From Clostridiaceae bacterium (GTDB taxonomy: Bacteria; Bacillota; Clostridia; Lachnospirales; Lachnospiraceae), in assembly GCA_910575585.1 (NCBI GenBank), contig CAJTGF010000001.1, forward strand, positions 310,197 through 374,196: a stretch of DNA of 64,000 nucleotides. The letters run 5' to 3'. Below, piece after piece: positions 54,589 through 63,130 of this stretch; position 1 is the first letter of the stretch; every line of letters begins with the position of its first letter. The position numbers were made by a program, and so were the translations under genes. The notes under the pieces were generated by a model. That model worked only from the letters and a program-made list of their open reading frames with translations. It was not told the origin of the DNA and made no database searches.

Positions 54589-55352
54589 TGAGTATGGCAA
54601 TGTTGGAAGTAAAGAACCTTGGCATTTCGTTTGGAGGGTTAAAGGCGGTAGATAATTTTAGCATGACCATTGAGAAGGGGGAACTGTACGGGCTGATCGG
54701 ACCAAACGGCGCCGGCAAGACCACGGTGTTCAACCTTTTGACCGGAGTGTACCGGCCAGATATGGGGTCGATCCATCTGGACGGGAGAAACATTACGGGA
54801 AGAAAGACCATTGAGATCAACCAGGACGGGATCGCCAGGACTTTCCAGAACATCCGCCTGTTTAAGGAGCTAAGCGTTCTGGATAATGTGAAGGCGGGGC
54901 TCCACAACCACCACCCCTATTCCACCATTGAGGGTATTTTCCGGCTTCCTAAGTATTACAGGGTGGAGCGGGAGATGAATGAGCGGGCCATGGAGCTTTT
55001 GAAGGTGTTTGATCTGGACAGGGAGTGTGATTACAAGGCGTCCAATCTGCCTTACGGCAAGCAGAGGAAGCTGGAGATCGCCAGGGCCCTGGCCACAGGT
55101 CCCAAGCTTTTGCTGCTGGATGAGCCTGCCGCAGGCATGAACCCCAACGAGACGGCGGAGCTGATGGAGACCATCCGCTTTGTGCGGGAAACGTTTGACA
55201 TGACCGTTTTGCTGATTGAGCATGACATGAAACTGGTGTCGGGCATCTGTGAGAAATTGACGGTGCTGAACTTCGGCCAGGTGCTGACCCAGGGGGAGAC
55301 GTCGGCGGTGCTCAATGACAAGCGGGTCATCACGGCATATCTTGGAGAGTAG
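54588..55352 (+). CDS. livG: Branched-chain amino acid ABC transporter ATPase LivG
   Basis: 254 residues. Walker A GPNGAGKTTVFNLL (about 38), the LivG-type long insertion (KAGLHNHHPYSTIEGIFRLP), signature LPYGKQRKLEIARAL, Walker B LLLLDEPAAGMNPNE and switch histidine LIEHDM. Start ATG 54588 after AAAGGAGG. Confidence 0.96.
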   Translation: MSMAMLEVKNLGISFGGLKAVDNFSMTIEKGELYGLIGPNGAGKTTVFNLLTGVYRPDMGSIHLDGRNITGRKTIEINQDGIARTFQNIRLFKELSVLDNVKAGLHNHHPYSTIEGIFRLPKYYRVEREMNERAMELLKVFDLDRECDYKASNLPYGKQRKLEIARALATGPKLLLLDEPAAGMNPNETAELMETIRFVRETFDMTVLLIEHDMKLVSGICEKLTVLNFGQVLTQGETSAVLNDKRVITAYLGE

Positions 55353-55366
55353 GAGGAGAGGACGTT

Positions 55367-56077
55367 ATGGCGATACTGGAGGTAAAAGACCTGGAAGTCT
55401 ATTATGGCGTGATCCAGGCCATTAAGGGAATCTCTTTTGAAGTAAACCAGGGGGAGATCATTGCCCTTATCGGGGCTAACGGCGCAGGGAAGACGACGAC
55501 TCTCCAGACGGTCACGGGGCTGATCGCGGCTAAGGCGGGAAAGATCATCTACGACGGCGAGGATATCACCAGGATCGCCAGCCACAAGCTGGTGGGCATG
55601 GGGATGGCTCATGTGCCGGAAGGGCGGCGGGTGTTTTCCCAGCTGTCCGTTCTGCAGAATCTGAAGCTGGGGGCTTATACCAGAAGGGATAAGGGGGAAG
55701 TGGAGGAGTCTCTTAGGACCATTTACGCCCGTTTTCCCAGACTGGAGGAGAGAAAGAATCAGCCGGCAGGGACCTTGAGCGGCGGGGAACAGCAGATGCT
55801 GGCCATGGGGCGGGCGCTGATGTCCCATCCTAAGCTGGTGGTCATGGATGAGCCGTCTATGGGACTTTCCCCGATTTATGTCAATGAGATCTTTGATATT
55901 ATAAAGGAGATCAATGAAAGCGGCACCACGGTGCTCTTGGTGGAGCAGAATGCCAAGAAGGCTCTTGGCATCGCCCACAAGGCTTATGTGCTGGAGACAG
56001 GGAAGATCGTGTTAAGCGGCGACGCGAAGGAACTGATGAACGACGATTCGGTGAAAAAGGCTTATTTAAGCGAATAG
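55367..56077 (+). CDS. livF: Branched-chain amino acid ABC transporter ATPase LivF
   Basis: 236 residues. VYYGVIQAIKGISFEVNQGE, Walker A GANGAGKTTTLQTV, VPEGRRVFSQLSV (LivF-specific), signature LSGGEQQMLAMGRAL, Walker B VVMDEPSMGLSP. Last gene of the liv operon; an 8-bp tandem repeat starts three bases after the stop. Confidence 0.96.
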   Translation: MAILEVKDLEVYYGVIQAIKGISFEVNQGEIIALIGANGAGKTTTLQTVTGLIAAKAGKIIYDGEDITRIASHKLVGMGMAHVPEGRRVFSQLSVLQNLKLGAYTRRDKGEVEESLRTIYARFPRLEERKNQPAGTLSGGEQQMLAMGRALMSHPKLVVMDEPSMGLSPIYVNEIFDIIKEINESGTTVLLVEQNAKKALGIAHKAYVLETGKIVLSGDAKELMNDDSVKKAYLSE

Positions 56078-56080
56078 CGG

Positions 56081-56136
56081 GATTGGCAGATTGGCAGATT
56101 GGCAGATTGGCAGATTGGCAGATTTGGAGATTGGGA
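56081..56136 (+). repeat. 8-bp tandem repeat (GATTGGCA) before the L,D-transpeptidase
   Basis: Five perfect GATTGGCA units (56081-56120) and two imperfect ones (GATTTGGA, GATTGGGA). The last unit runs into the GGGAGG Shine-Dalgarno of the following gene. Copy number could vary by slippage. Confidence 0.85.
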
Positions 56137-56149
56137 GGTTTTAAGTCAT

Positions 56150-56938
56150 ATGAGAAAAGGCCGGAGTGTGGCAGGCAGGAAAAAAAGAACGGCCAGGATT
56201 CTGGCGGCGGTTTTCGCGGCAGCGGTTTTGAGCGCCGGCACTGCTTTTGGGGCCGTGACCCAGGTTGGGCCGGGGGTGCCAAAGGCGAAAGAGGCGTTTC
56301 AGGCAAAGGAGTTTGCGCTTCCGGAGGAAGCCAGGGTACTGGTGGTGGTGGAAGGGACCGGTGGCAGCGACTGTAAGGTCTATGCTTATGAGAAGGCGGA
56401 TGAGAGCTGGGAGCTGCGGGTTGAGACGGCGGGGATCCTGGGAAAGAACGGCATGAGCAATCACCGGACTACCGGAGATAAGACCACCCCCATCGGCGTG
56501 TTCCGCATGAATACTCCGTTTGGGCAGAGCGAGGCCCAGGAGGGCTTTCCCGGGGATTATATTAAGGTGAAGGAGAGCCATGTGTGGTCCGATGACCAGA
56601 ACCGGCTGGTGGACGACGCCGGTGAGGTTGGGGAGCATGTGGGGACCGCGGCGTACCAGGGATATTATGATTACGTTATTGACGCGGGATTTAATCCAAA
56701 GGCCATCCCAGGTCAGGGGAGCGCGCTGTTTCTGCACTGCCGGGTGCCGGAGGCCGCCAGCACCGGCGGGTGCGTAGCCATCCCTAAGGAGGAGATGGAG
56801 AAGGTCATGAGGCTGTATGGGACTTACGGCAGTGGGGCATGTTTTATCGCTCAGGCGCCGGAGGGGACTTTTTCGAAGATCTATGAGTCCTATGGGGTCA
56901 ATGACGGGCTGTCTCCGGCCGGTGATTTTGGCGTGTGA
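56150..56938 (+). CDS. L,D-transpeptidase family protein (YkuD)
   Basis: 262 residues. Basic N-terminus and hydrophobic export segment (TARILAAVFAAAVLSAGTAF, about 15-35), then a YkuD-like fold: VLVVVEGTGGSDCKVYAYEK, TPIGVFRMNTPFGQSE, and the catalytic H...C pair LFLHCRVPEAASTGGCVAIP (near 205). It probably cross-links or trims peptidoglycan; spoIVA follows, so a spore-cortex role is possible but unproven. Start ATG 56150; the frame is open through the tandem repeat to TTG 56099. Confidence 0.88.
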   Translation: MRKGRSVAGRKKRTARILAAVFAAAVLSAGTAFGAVTQVGPGVPKAKEAFQAKEFALPEEARVLVVVEGTGGSDCKVYAYEKADESWELRVETAGILGKNGMSNHRTTGDKTTPIGVFRMNTPFGQSEAQEGFPGDYIKVKESHVWSDDQNRLVDDAGEVGEHVGTAAYQGYYDYVIDAGFNPKAIPGQGSALFLHCRVPEAASTGGCVAIPKEEMEKVMRLYGTYGSGACFIAQAPEGTFSKIYESYGVNDGLSPAGDFGV

Positions 56939-56948
56939 GAATTATTAT

Positions 56949-56977
56949 GAATAAGTTTTTACCCCCTTGCATATATT
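56949..56977 (+). promoter_or_regulatory. Candidate sigma-E promoter of spoIVA
   Basis: GAATAAGT (56949-56956), 13-bp spacer, CATATATT (56970-56977). This resembles the mother-cell sigma-E pattern, which drives spoIVA in Bacillus. The -10 lies in the loop of a terminator-like hairpin. Confidence 0.5.
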
Positions 56978-57003
56978 TTAGAAGCACAGCAAGGGGGTAT
57001 TTT
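56962..57003 (+). terminator. Hairpin between the transpeptidase and spoIVA
   Basis: CCCCCTTGC and GCAAGGGGG form a 9-bp stem followed by TATTTTTA. It would end read-through from upstream. The right arm supplies the AAGGGGG Shine-Dalgarno of spoIVA, so in read-through RNA that site would be hidden. Confidence 0.6.
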
Positions 57004-57004
57004 T

Positions 57005-58480
57005 ATGGAGCAATTTTCTGTATACAAGGATATTCAGGCAAGGACCGGAGGCGAGATCTATCTTGGGGTGGTGGGACCTGTGCGGACGGGGAAATCCACA
57101 TTCATCAAGCGGTTTATGGAGCTTATGGTGCTTCCGGAGATGGAGGATGAACACACCAGAACACAGGCCAGGGATGAGCTGCCCCAGAGCGCGGCGGGGA
57201 AGACCATTATGACCACAGAACCGAAGTTTATTCCCAAGGAGGCGGCCCAGGTGGCTTTGGGGGACGGCATTGATGTCCTGGTAAGGCTGATTGACTGCGT
57301 GGGATTTATGATCGACGGGGCTGCGGGACATATTGAAAATGACAGCGAGCGGCTGGTGAAAACGCCGTGGTACGATCATCAGATCCCATTTACCAAGGCG
57401 GCGGAGATCGGCACCAGAAAGGTTATTACGGACCACTCCACCATTGGGATTGTGGTGACGACAGACGGGACCATCGGGGATATTAAGCGGACTGCCTATG
57501 TTCCGGCGGAGGACAGAACAGTCAGCGAGCTGAAGGAGCTGGGGAAACCGTTTATCATCCTGCTTAATTCGGTGAAGCCGTTTTCCGACGATACCAGGCA
57601 GCTGGCGGCGGAGATGAACAGCAAGTACGGGGTGTCTGTTCTGCCGGTAAACTGCGAGCAGTTAAAGAAGGACGATATCTTACATATTCTGGAAGTGGTT
57701 TTGAAGGAGTTCCCGGTGACCCAGCTGAATTTTAAGATCCCCAAATGGCTGGAGATCCTGCCGTCGGACCACTGGCTGAAAGCCGGTGTGATACAGGCGG
57801 TGCGGGATCTTATGGGCAAGGTCAACCAGATGAAAGATGTGACGGCGGCCCTGGCCGGGGTGGTGACAGATGTGGTCCGGGGCATGAAGACAGACCGGAT
57901 GGATCTGTCTGACGGCACGGTGTCCGTGGATGTGAATGTGGATGACCATTATTATTATGATATTTTAAGCGATTATGTGGGGATCCCCATTAACGGGGAA
58001 TATCAGCTGATGCAGCAGCTGCGCAGCCTTGCCAGGATGAAGCAGGAGTATGAGAAAGTCCAAAGCGCCATCAGCCAGGTGCGGCTGCGGGGCTACGGGG
58101 TGGTGACGCCGGAGAAATCGGAGATCATCCTGGATGAACCTCAGGTGATCCGCCACGGGAATAAGTACGGGGTGAAGATGCGGGCGGAGGCGCCGTCCAT
58201 TAACATGATAAAGGCCCATATTGAGACGGAGATCGCGCCTATTGTGGGCAGTCAGCAGCAGGCGGAGGATCTGATCGCGTATATTAAGCAGAATGCCCGC
58301 AACAGCGACGAAGGCATATGGAATACGAATATATTTGGCAAATCTATCGAGCAGATCGTGGAGGACGGCATACAGGCCAAGGTATCACAACTGACCGAAG
58401 ACTGCCAGATGAAGTTACAGGATACACTGCAGAAGATCATTAATGACAGCAAAGGGGGGATGATCTGCATTATTATTTAG
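57005..58480 (+). CDS. spoIVA: Stage IV sporulation protein A
   Basis: 491 residues, full length. Spore coat morphogenetic ATPase that assembles on the forespore surface and anchors the coat basement layer. Walker A LGVVGPVRTGKSTFIKRFME (about 20-38), the switch/Walker B region VRLIDCVGFMIDGA, VITDHSTIGIVVTTDGTIGD, and the C-terminal segment ending GGMICIII that targets the protein. Its presence shows that the organism forms endospores. A candidate sigma-E promoter lies directly upstream. Confidence 0.98.
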   Translation: MEQFSVYKDIQARTGGEIYLGVVGPVRTGKSTFIKRFMELMVLPEMEDEHTRTQARDELPQSAAGKTIMTTEPKFIPKEAAQVALGDGIDVLVRLIDCVGFMIDGAAGHIENDSERLVKTPWYDHQIPFTKAAEIGTRKVITDHSTIGIVVTTDGTIGDIKRTAYVPAEDRTVSELKELGKPFIILLNSVKPFSDDTRQLAAEMNSKYGVSVLPVNCEQLKKDDILHILEVVLKEFPVTQLNFKIPKWLEILPSDHWLKAGVIQAVRDLMGKVNQMKDVTAALAGVVTDVVRGMKTDRMDLSDGTVSVDVNVDDHYYYDILSDYVGIPINGEYQLMQQLRSLARMKQEYEKVQSAISQVRLRGYGVVTPEKSEIILDEPQVIRHGNKYGVKMRAEAPSINMIKAHIETEIAPIVGSQQQAEDLIAYIKQNARNSDEGIWNTNIFGKSIEQIVEDGIQAKVSQLTEDCQMKLQDTLQKIINDSKGGMICIII

Positions 58481-58490
58481 AAGGTGTTTG

Positions 58491-58557
58491 CAAATGGATG
58501 GTTTGCCTGCGGGAGTATGGATTGGCTTGCAGGGGGATCCATCCATTTTTTGTTATA
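58491..58557 (+). terminator. Terminator after spoIVA
   Basis: AAATGGATGG pairs with CCATCCATTT, enclosing CCTGC/GCAGG, and is followed by TTTTGTTAT. Confidence 0.7.
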
Positions 58558-58588
58558 GGGGCGGGCGGTTGGGATAAGGATAAACTGG

Positions 58589-58617
58589 TTGAGATACCTT
58601 GGAAAACCATGTATAAT
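58589..58617 (+). promoter_or_regulatory. Promoter of the PARG-like gene
   Basis: TTGAGA (58589-58594), 17-bp spacer, TATAAT (58612-58617). Confidence 0.65.
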
Positions 58618-58648
58618 GAAAGCGGAGTGTTGCGAGGAACGGAGTAAT

Positions 58649-58804
58649 ATGAGCAACAAAAGTGAAAAGAGTATGGGGATGATAAGCGGTTGGACAAACA
58701 CTGCTGGCAGAATATCAGAAGATCGATATCCGTCTGTGGACTCTGGAGCAGGAGAAGCCATTGGTAAGGTATGCAAAGATGAGAGGTTTAGAGAAAAGGA
58801 GTAA
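58649..58804 (+). CDS. Small ORF before the PARG-like gene
   Basis: 51 residues (MSNKSEKSMGMISGWTNTAG...), ATG after GGAGTAAT, first frame of the transcript. Not recognised. One base over, the same DNA encodes a more protein-like stretch, TLLAEYQKIDIRLWTLEQEK then PLVRYAKMRGLEKRSNKGYG, so a frameshifted remnant is equally possible. It ends eight bases before the next start. Confidence 0.3.
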   Translation: MSNKSEKSMGMISGWTNTAGRISEDRYPSVDSGAGEAIGKVCKDERFREKE

Positions 58805-58812
58805 CAAAGGCT

Positions 58813-59751
58813 ATGGACAGAAAAGCAGTTGCCAGAGAGACGCTTCATATTTTGAAACAGGGCTACTATGATGCGCCGGTTAAAGCTAAGGGCGGGACAA
58901 AAGCCGGGGAACAGGAGAAAAAGCGGGTAAGTATCGCGGATGATATGAAATGGTCTGTCAGCCACAGCATTTTGATCACGCCGCAGGAGAGCAGCAGGCT
59001 GCTGGAAACGTATGAGGCAGAGGTTGAGGCGGCATTTGGCGAAAAACCAGGGGAAGCGGGAGCGATGGCAGATAAAAAGGCAGACAGGCAAAGTCAAACC
59101 GTGGATATGGGCAGCCGGGTGGAGAACATCTCCACGGTGGATGCCATCCGAATGCTTTTTGCGGAGGGGAAAGTGAAGATAGGGGTTTTAAATTTCGCCA
59201 GCGCCAAGAATCCGGGAGGCGGGTTTCTTAACGGAGCCATGGCGCAGGAGGAGAGCCTGGCGGCATCTAGCGCGCTTTATGAGACTTTGACGGCCAATGA
59301 GGAGTATTACAGGGTGAATCGGGCCAACAGGTCTATGATGTATACGGATTACGGCATTTATTCGCCTAATGTGACCTTTTTTAGGGACGGCAGGTTTTGC
59401 CTGACGCAGGAGCCGGTGAAGGCTTCGGTGCTGACGATGCCGGCGGTGAATATGGGGCAGGTCCTGCTAAAGGGCGAGGATATGGAGGAAGCAAAAAGGG
59501 TGATGCGGCGGCGGATGAAGCTGACGTTGGCCATTTTTGCCAATCAGGGGGCAAAAGATCTGGTTCTTGGGGCTTATGGGTGCGGCGTGTTCCGAAATGA
59601 TCCCTTGCAGGTGGCCGTGTGGTGGAAGGAGATCCTGGAGGAAGGATTTGACCGGTATTTTGAGTCCGTGATCTACGCGGTTCTGGATCGTTCCAGGGAT
59701 CAGACTTGTATTAGGGCGTTTCAGAAGGTTTTTTTGGGAGAAGGGGAGTAG
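58813..59751 (+). CDS. TIGR02452 family protein (bacterial-type PARG macrodomain)
   Basis: 312 residues with the poly(ADP-ribose) glycohydrolase signature: VLNFASAKNPGGGFLNGAMA, then QEESLAASS, that is GGG followed by QEE with the two catalytic glutamates (about residue 150-160). The C-terminal macrodomain end has LVLGAYGCGVFRNDP. Such proteins remove ADP-ribose from targets. The N-terminal 100 residues include a charged linker (EKPGEAGAMADKKADRQSQT). No ADP-ribosyltransferase is seen in this window. Confidence 0.88.
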   Translation: MDRKAVARETLHILKQGYYDAPVKAKGGTKAGEQEKKRVSIADDMKWSVSHSILITPQESSRLLETYEAEVEAAFGEKPGEAGAMADKKADRQSQTVDMGSRVENISTVDAIRMLFAEGKVKIGVLNFASAKNPGGGFLNGAMAQEESLAASSALYETLTANEEYYRVNRANRSMMYTDYGIYSPNVTFFRDGRFCLTQEPVKASVLTMPAVNMGQVLLKGEDMEEAKRVMRRRMKLTLAIFANQGAKDLVLGAYGCGVFRNDPLQVAVWWKEILEEGFDRYFESVIYAVLDRSRDQTCIRAFQKVFLGEGE

Positions 59752-59844
59752 AAAAAGGCAGGATCAGGGGAAGATGGGACAGATGAGCTAAAAAACAGAG
59801 GGGAAAAAGAGGGGGCAAAGAAACAGGGGGAGGGACAGGCGGGA

Positions 59845-60645
59845 TCATGCCCGTCTGCCCAGCTGCCAGAAGGCCACGGCGCTTGCGGCGGCGACATTGA
59901 GGGAATCCACCCCATGGAACATGGGGATCCGGACCGTATAGTCGCAGCTGTTGATGGTGGAGTCGGTCAGGCCGTCACCCTCGGATCCCAGAAACAGGGC
60001 CAGTTTTTCCTCACCCATAAGTTTGGGGTCGTCAATGGACACGGAGCGGTCTTTTAAGGCCATGGCAGCGGTTTTAAAACCCATTTCATGGAGGGAACAG
60101 GTTCCCAGATACGTCCATGGGATCTGAAACACGCATCCCATGCTGACTCTTATGGCGCGGCGGTATAAGGGATCGCTGCACCCGCCGGTCAGCAGGACGG
60201 CGTCCATGCCAAGGGCAGCCCCGGAGCGGATGATGGCGCCTACGTTGGTGGGGTTCATGACATTTTCCAGAACCACTACGCGGCGGGCGCCGGCGCAGAG
60301 ATCCCGGGCGTCGGGCAGAGGGCGGCGGTTCATGGCGCACAGCATGCCTCTGGTCAGATGGAAGCCTGTAAGCTTTGACAGGACTTGGGAGTCAGCGGTA
60401 AAGACGGGGATATGGCCGCATCGGGACAGAACGTCTTTTCCTTCTCCGGAAAGCTGTCCCGGCTCCGCAAGGATGGAGATGGGGCGGTATCCGGCGTCCA
60501 GAGCCCGCAGGATGACCTTGGGACTCTCGGCGATGAAGACTCCCGGGGCAGGTTCATTGAGATGGAGCAGCTGTGGCTCCGTCAGCCGCGCATAGATGTC
60601 TAATTCCGGCGCGGAAAGGTCGGTGATGGTTATAAGTTTGGGCAT
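59845..60645 (-). CDS. TrmH/SpoU family RNA 2'-O-methyltransferase
   Basis: 266 residues. N-terminal substrate-binding region (FIAESPKVILRALDAGYRPI) and a C-terminal SPOUT knot: VVVLENVMNPTNVGAIIRSG (motif 1), ALFLGSEGDGLTDSTI (motif 2), VRIPMFHGVDSLNVAAASAV (motif 3). Methylates a ribose in rRNA or tRNA; the site is not predictable. Reverse strand, alone. Confidence 0.92.
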   Translation of the reverse strand: MPKLITITDLSAPELDIYARLTEPQLLHLNEPAPGVFIAESPKVILRALDAGYRPISILAEPGQLSGEGKDVLSRCGHIPVFTADSQVLSKLTGFHLTRGMLCAMNRRPLPDARDLCAGARRVVVLENVMNPTNVGAIIRSGAALGMDAVLLTGGCSDPLYRRAIRVSMGCVFQIPWTYLGTCSLHEMGFKTAAMALKDRSVSIDDPKLMGEEKLALFLGSEGDGLTDSTINSCDYTVRIPMFHGVDSLNVAAASAVAFWQLGRRA

Positions 60646-60777
60646 ATGGGACTCCTTTATGGCGATGGTTTTCCGTCAGTTATTCTGATGGTAATGGTAT
60701 CACATGGCTGTCGATTTCGCAAGCGTATACCTTACCGTGTAAAGAGAGCATATTTAGATGAAGAGGAGGAATCGGGC

Positions 60778-61497
60778 ATGGATCATCAGCTGGTCCGGAA
60801 GGCGCTTATCAACTGGGAGAGGGTAGGCAGAGACAGTTATCTGCGGGATATTGAGGCTATTAGGGGGCTGGATGAGATTGAATTTACCAGCTCCATTACG
60901 TTTTTTGTGGGGGAAAATGGAAGCGGAAAGTCCACGGTGCTGGAGGCCATCGCCATTGCCTGTGGATTTAACCCGGAAGGGGGGAGCAGGAATTATCGAT
61001 TTTCCACCTATGATTCCCACTCGGAGCTTTGCGGGGCCATGAGGATCGTGCGGGGAGTCCGCAGACCGGAGTGGGGATATTTTCTAAGGGCGGAGAGTTT
61101 TTACAATGTGGCGACCAAGGAGGAGGACTATGCTGATTCCCTCCATCCTTCCCAGAGGTTTCACGAGAAATCCCATGGGGAAAGTTTCCTTGCCATTGCC
61201 CAGACACAGTTAAGGCCAAAGGGGCTGTATTTTCTCGATGAGCCGGAGGCGGCTTTGTCTGTGCAGCGGCAGCTGACTCTGCTGGCGGAGATTGACGAGT
61301 GCGCCGGGCAGGGATCCCAGTTTATTATTGTGACCCATTCCCCTATTCTTCTTGGGATCCCGGGGGCGCGGATCTTGACTTTTGACAGCGGGCAGGTCCA
61401 TGGCTGCCAGTACGAGGAGACGGACAGTTATCAGGTGACGGAGATGTTTATCAACAATCGAAAACAGTTGCTTACAAGGCTTATTGGGAGAGGGTAG
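60778..61497 (+). CDS. Small AAA/ABC-type ATPase
   Basis: 239 residues. Walker A FFVGENGSGKSTVLEAIAIA (about 42-60), FNPEGGSRNYRFST, an ABC-like H(G)ES signature SHGESFLAIAQTQL (about 135) and Walker B GLYFLDEPEAALSVQRQ, then IVTHSPILLGIPGARIL. It resembles stand-alone SMC/RecF-like ATPases of unknown role, seen in many gut bacteria. Start ATG 60778 after GAGGAGGAAT; the frame is open to 60646. Confidence 0.82.
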   Translation: MDHQLVRKALINWERVGRDSYLRDIEAIRGLDEIEFTSSITFFVGENGSGKSTVLEAIAIACGFNPEGGSRNYRFSTYDSHSELCGAMRIVRGVRRPEWGYFLRAESFYNVATKEEDYADSLHPSQRFHEKSHGESFLAIAQTQLRPKGLYFLDEPEAALSVQRQLTLLAEIDECAGQGSQFIIVTHSPILLGIPGARILTFDSGQVHGCQYEETDSYQVTEMFINNRKQLLTRLIGRG

Positions 61498-61539
61498 GGC
61501 ATTTTTTGGACTGGATATGGCCAAAAGGAGGGGAACAGG

Positions 61540-61567
61540 AACCAAATTCATTGTGGGACATAAGATA
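61540..61567 (+). promoter_or_regulatory. Possible sigma-K promoter of the collagen-like gene
   Basis: AACC (61540-61543), 15-bp spacer, CATAAGATA (61559-61567), fitting CATAnnnTA of the late mother-cell factor. It lies about 190 bp before the start codon. Weak evidence. Confidence 0.25.
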
Positions 61568-61756
61568 TAGTAAGCCAAGCATTTCCCCGGGGGTTCTAAG
61601 GAGCCATAGGAGAGGGAGTGGAGAAGCCGCGGGGAAGGCTGGCTGACAATGCAGGAAGCGCGCTGAAAGGTGCAGACGGAGCGGCGGAAAACGTCCCTGG
61701 CAGCAGGGAGACGGAGCGTATTTCCTGCATGAGGCATGAGCAGAAAGGAGAAGATT

Positions 61757-62572
61757 ATGTTTCCAGATGAATTAGACGGACTTGATAACGTAAATGACTG
61801 GAGCTGTCCCGAGGGGGAGTACCTGGCGGAAGAGAGCTTAGACATTTTAGTTGAAGAAGGGCGGAGAATGTGCTGCAACCAGTGGAATGGCTGCTGCTGC
61901 CGGGGACCCAGAGGCCCAAGGGGACCGCAAGGTCCTGCGGGAGTTCCTGGAGCAAGAGGCCCGAGAGGATTTCAGGGTCCTATGGGAGTGCCGGGCCCTG
62001 TGGGAGCGATGGGCCCCCAGGGACCCGTAGGGCCCACCGGACCGGCAGGGTCCGGGGCGGCAGGTCCAACAGGTCCTCAAGGCCCGCAAGGTCCGGTAGG
62101 CCCACAGGGGCCTGTTGGCGCAACGGGAGCGACCGGGGCGATGGGACCCACTGGCCCCCAGGGGCCAATGGGTCCGGCAGGAGCGACGGGAGCAACGGGA
62201 GCGGTAGGTCCTCAAGGCCCCCAAGGTCCGGCAGGAGCGACGGGAGCGGTAGGTCCGACAGGTCCGCAGGGTCCGGCAGGAGCAACGGGAGCGGTAGGTC
62301 CGACAGGTCCGCAGGGTCCGGCAGGAGCGACGGGAGCAACGGGAGCGGTAGGTCCGACAGGTCCGCAGGGTCCGGCAGGAGCGACGGGAGCAACGGGAGC
62401 GGTAGGTCCGACAGGCCCGCAGGGTCCGGCAGGAGCAGCCGGAGCAGAAGGCCCCACAGGCCCGCAAGGACCAACAGGAGCCACGGCTCCTTATATTTAT
62501 ACAAAACAACTACAGACCCATATCAAGACCGAAAGAGCAGATCGGCAGATTGATAGCTATGCCATCTTTTAA
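61757..62572 (+). CDS. Collagen-like Gly-X-Y repeat protein, probable spore-surface protein
   Basis: 271 residues. N-terminal domain of 50 residues ([20 protein letters not shown]) with a cysteine cluster ([11 protein letters not shown]), then about 190 residues of unbroken Gly-X-Y, rich in GPQGP, GATGAT and GPTGPQ. The last part is built from 15- or 18-residue units ([15 protein letters not shown]). After the repeats only 28 charged residues follow ([19 protein letters not shown]), without the globular trimerising domain of BclA-type filaments, so the 3' end may be lost. The N-terminus has no export signal, fitting a mother-cell exosporium or coat protein. Start ATG 61757 after AAAGGAG. Confidence 0.85.
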   Translation: MFPDELDGLDNVNDWSCPEGEYLAEESLDILVEEGRRMCCNQWNGCCCRGPRGPRGPQGPAGVPGARGPRGFQGPMGVPGPVGAMGPQGPVGPTGPAGSGAAGPTGPQGPQGPVGPQGPVGATGATGAMGPTGPQGPMGPAGATGATGAVGPQGPQGPAGATGAVGPTGPQGPAGATGAVGPTGPQGPAGATGATGAVGPTGPQGPAGATGATGAVGPTGPQGPAGAAGAEGPTGPQGPTGATAPYIYTKQLQTHIKTERADRQIDSYAIF

Positions 62573-62693
62573 AGACAACATAAAGATACTTGTTTTTGTT
62601 GGTGATCCAAGCATCATACCCCTTTGCCATTCACATCATTCACATAATAAGCAGCTTCCCGCCCCATTTACTCATACTTTTTACGTGAAATAC

Positions 62694-63025
62694 TTCACTC
62701 CGAAGGAGCCTGCATTACAGCATGCTCTTCGTTTGACGCCTGTTGTACTGTGAGAGCATCGGTCTCGCTGATTTTTTCGTTTATTTGCCCTGATATTTTT
62801 ACCGCATCTGCGGTTAATGCGGCAGCCTTTTGCTGTAACTGCACAAGTTTTTTCGTTCTTAGCAATTGATTGGGTATCGCCTGTTCTTCCTTTATCCATT
62901 TTTATCTCGCTCTCCGGTACCATGGCTTCTCCTTCCGCCTGGGGCTGTGAGGATCGCACGACTCTCTTTTTTCGCGCTATTTGTGCTACAGCCTTGGTAA
63001 ATACTTGTGCAAATTTTTCTTTCAA
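62694..63025 (-). pseudogene. Frameshifted reverse-strand gene, unidentified
   Basis: The 5' part reads MKEKFAQVFTKAVAQIARKK (TTG start 63025) up to KMDKGRTGDTQ. Beyond there a different frame is clearly coding: KLVQLQQKAAALTADAVKIS then NEKISETDALTVQQ, ending near 62694. A one- or two-base indel near 62860 joins them. Helical, charged; family not recognised. Probably a mobile-element gene. Confidence 0.5.
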
Positions 63026-63052
63026 TGGGCTTCAACAGATAATGAAAGGCGG

Positions 63053-63130
63053 ATGCGTCAAAGGACTCTTTCTACCACATATAAGAAGAAGTACGGCATG
63101 AGTTCCTATGAGTATCGACGAAAAGGAAGA
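63053..63130 (+). pseudogene. C-terminal scrap of an AraC-family regulator
   Basis: In one frame the DNA reads STTYKKKYGMSSYEYRRKGR then TGA, matching the last helix of AraC-type HTH domains (FKKKYGMSPYEYR). The rest of the gene is gone. Confidence 0.5.

Noticed and set aside
56099-56149. Extended start of the L,D-transpeptidase through the tandem repeat
   Set aside because: The extension is just the translated 8-bp repeat; ATG 56150 has a Shine-Dalgarno and starts a normal export signal.
62188-62460. CRISPR-like regular repeats
   Set aside because: The repeats are in-frame coding units of a collagen-like protein, not repeats with unique spacers.
61847-62509. Long reverse-strand and +1 frames across the collagen-like repeats
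   Set aside because: Gly-X-Y codons leave all frames open; the forward frame has a Shine-Dalgarno, a start and a proper N-terminal domain.
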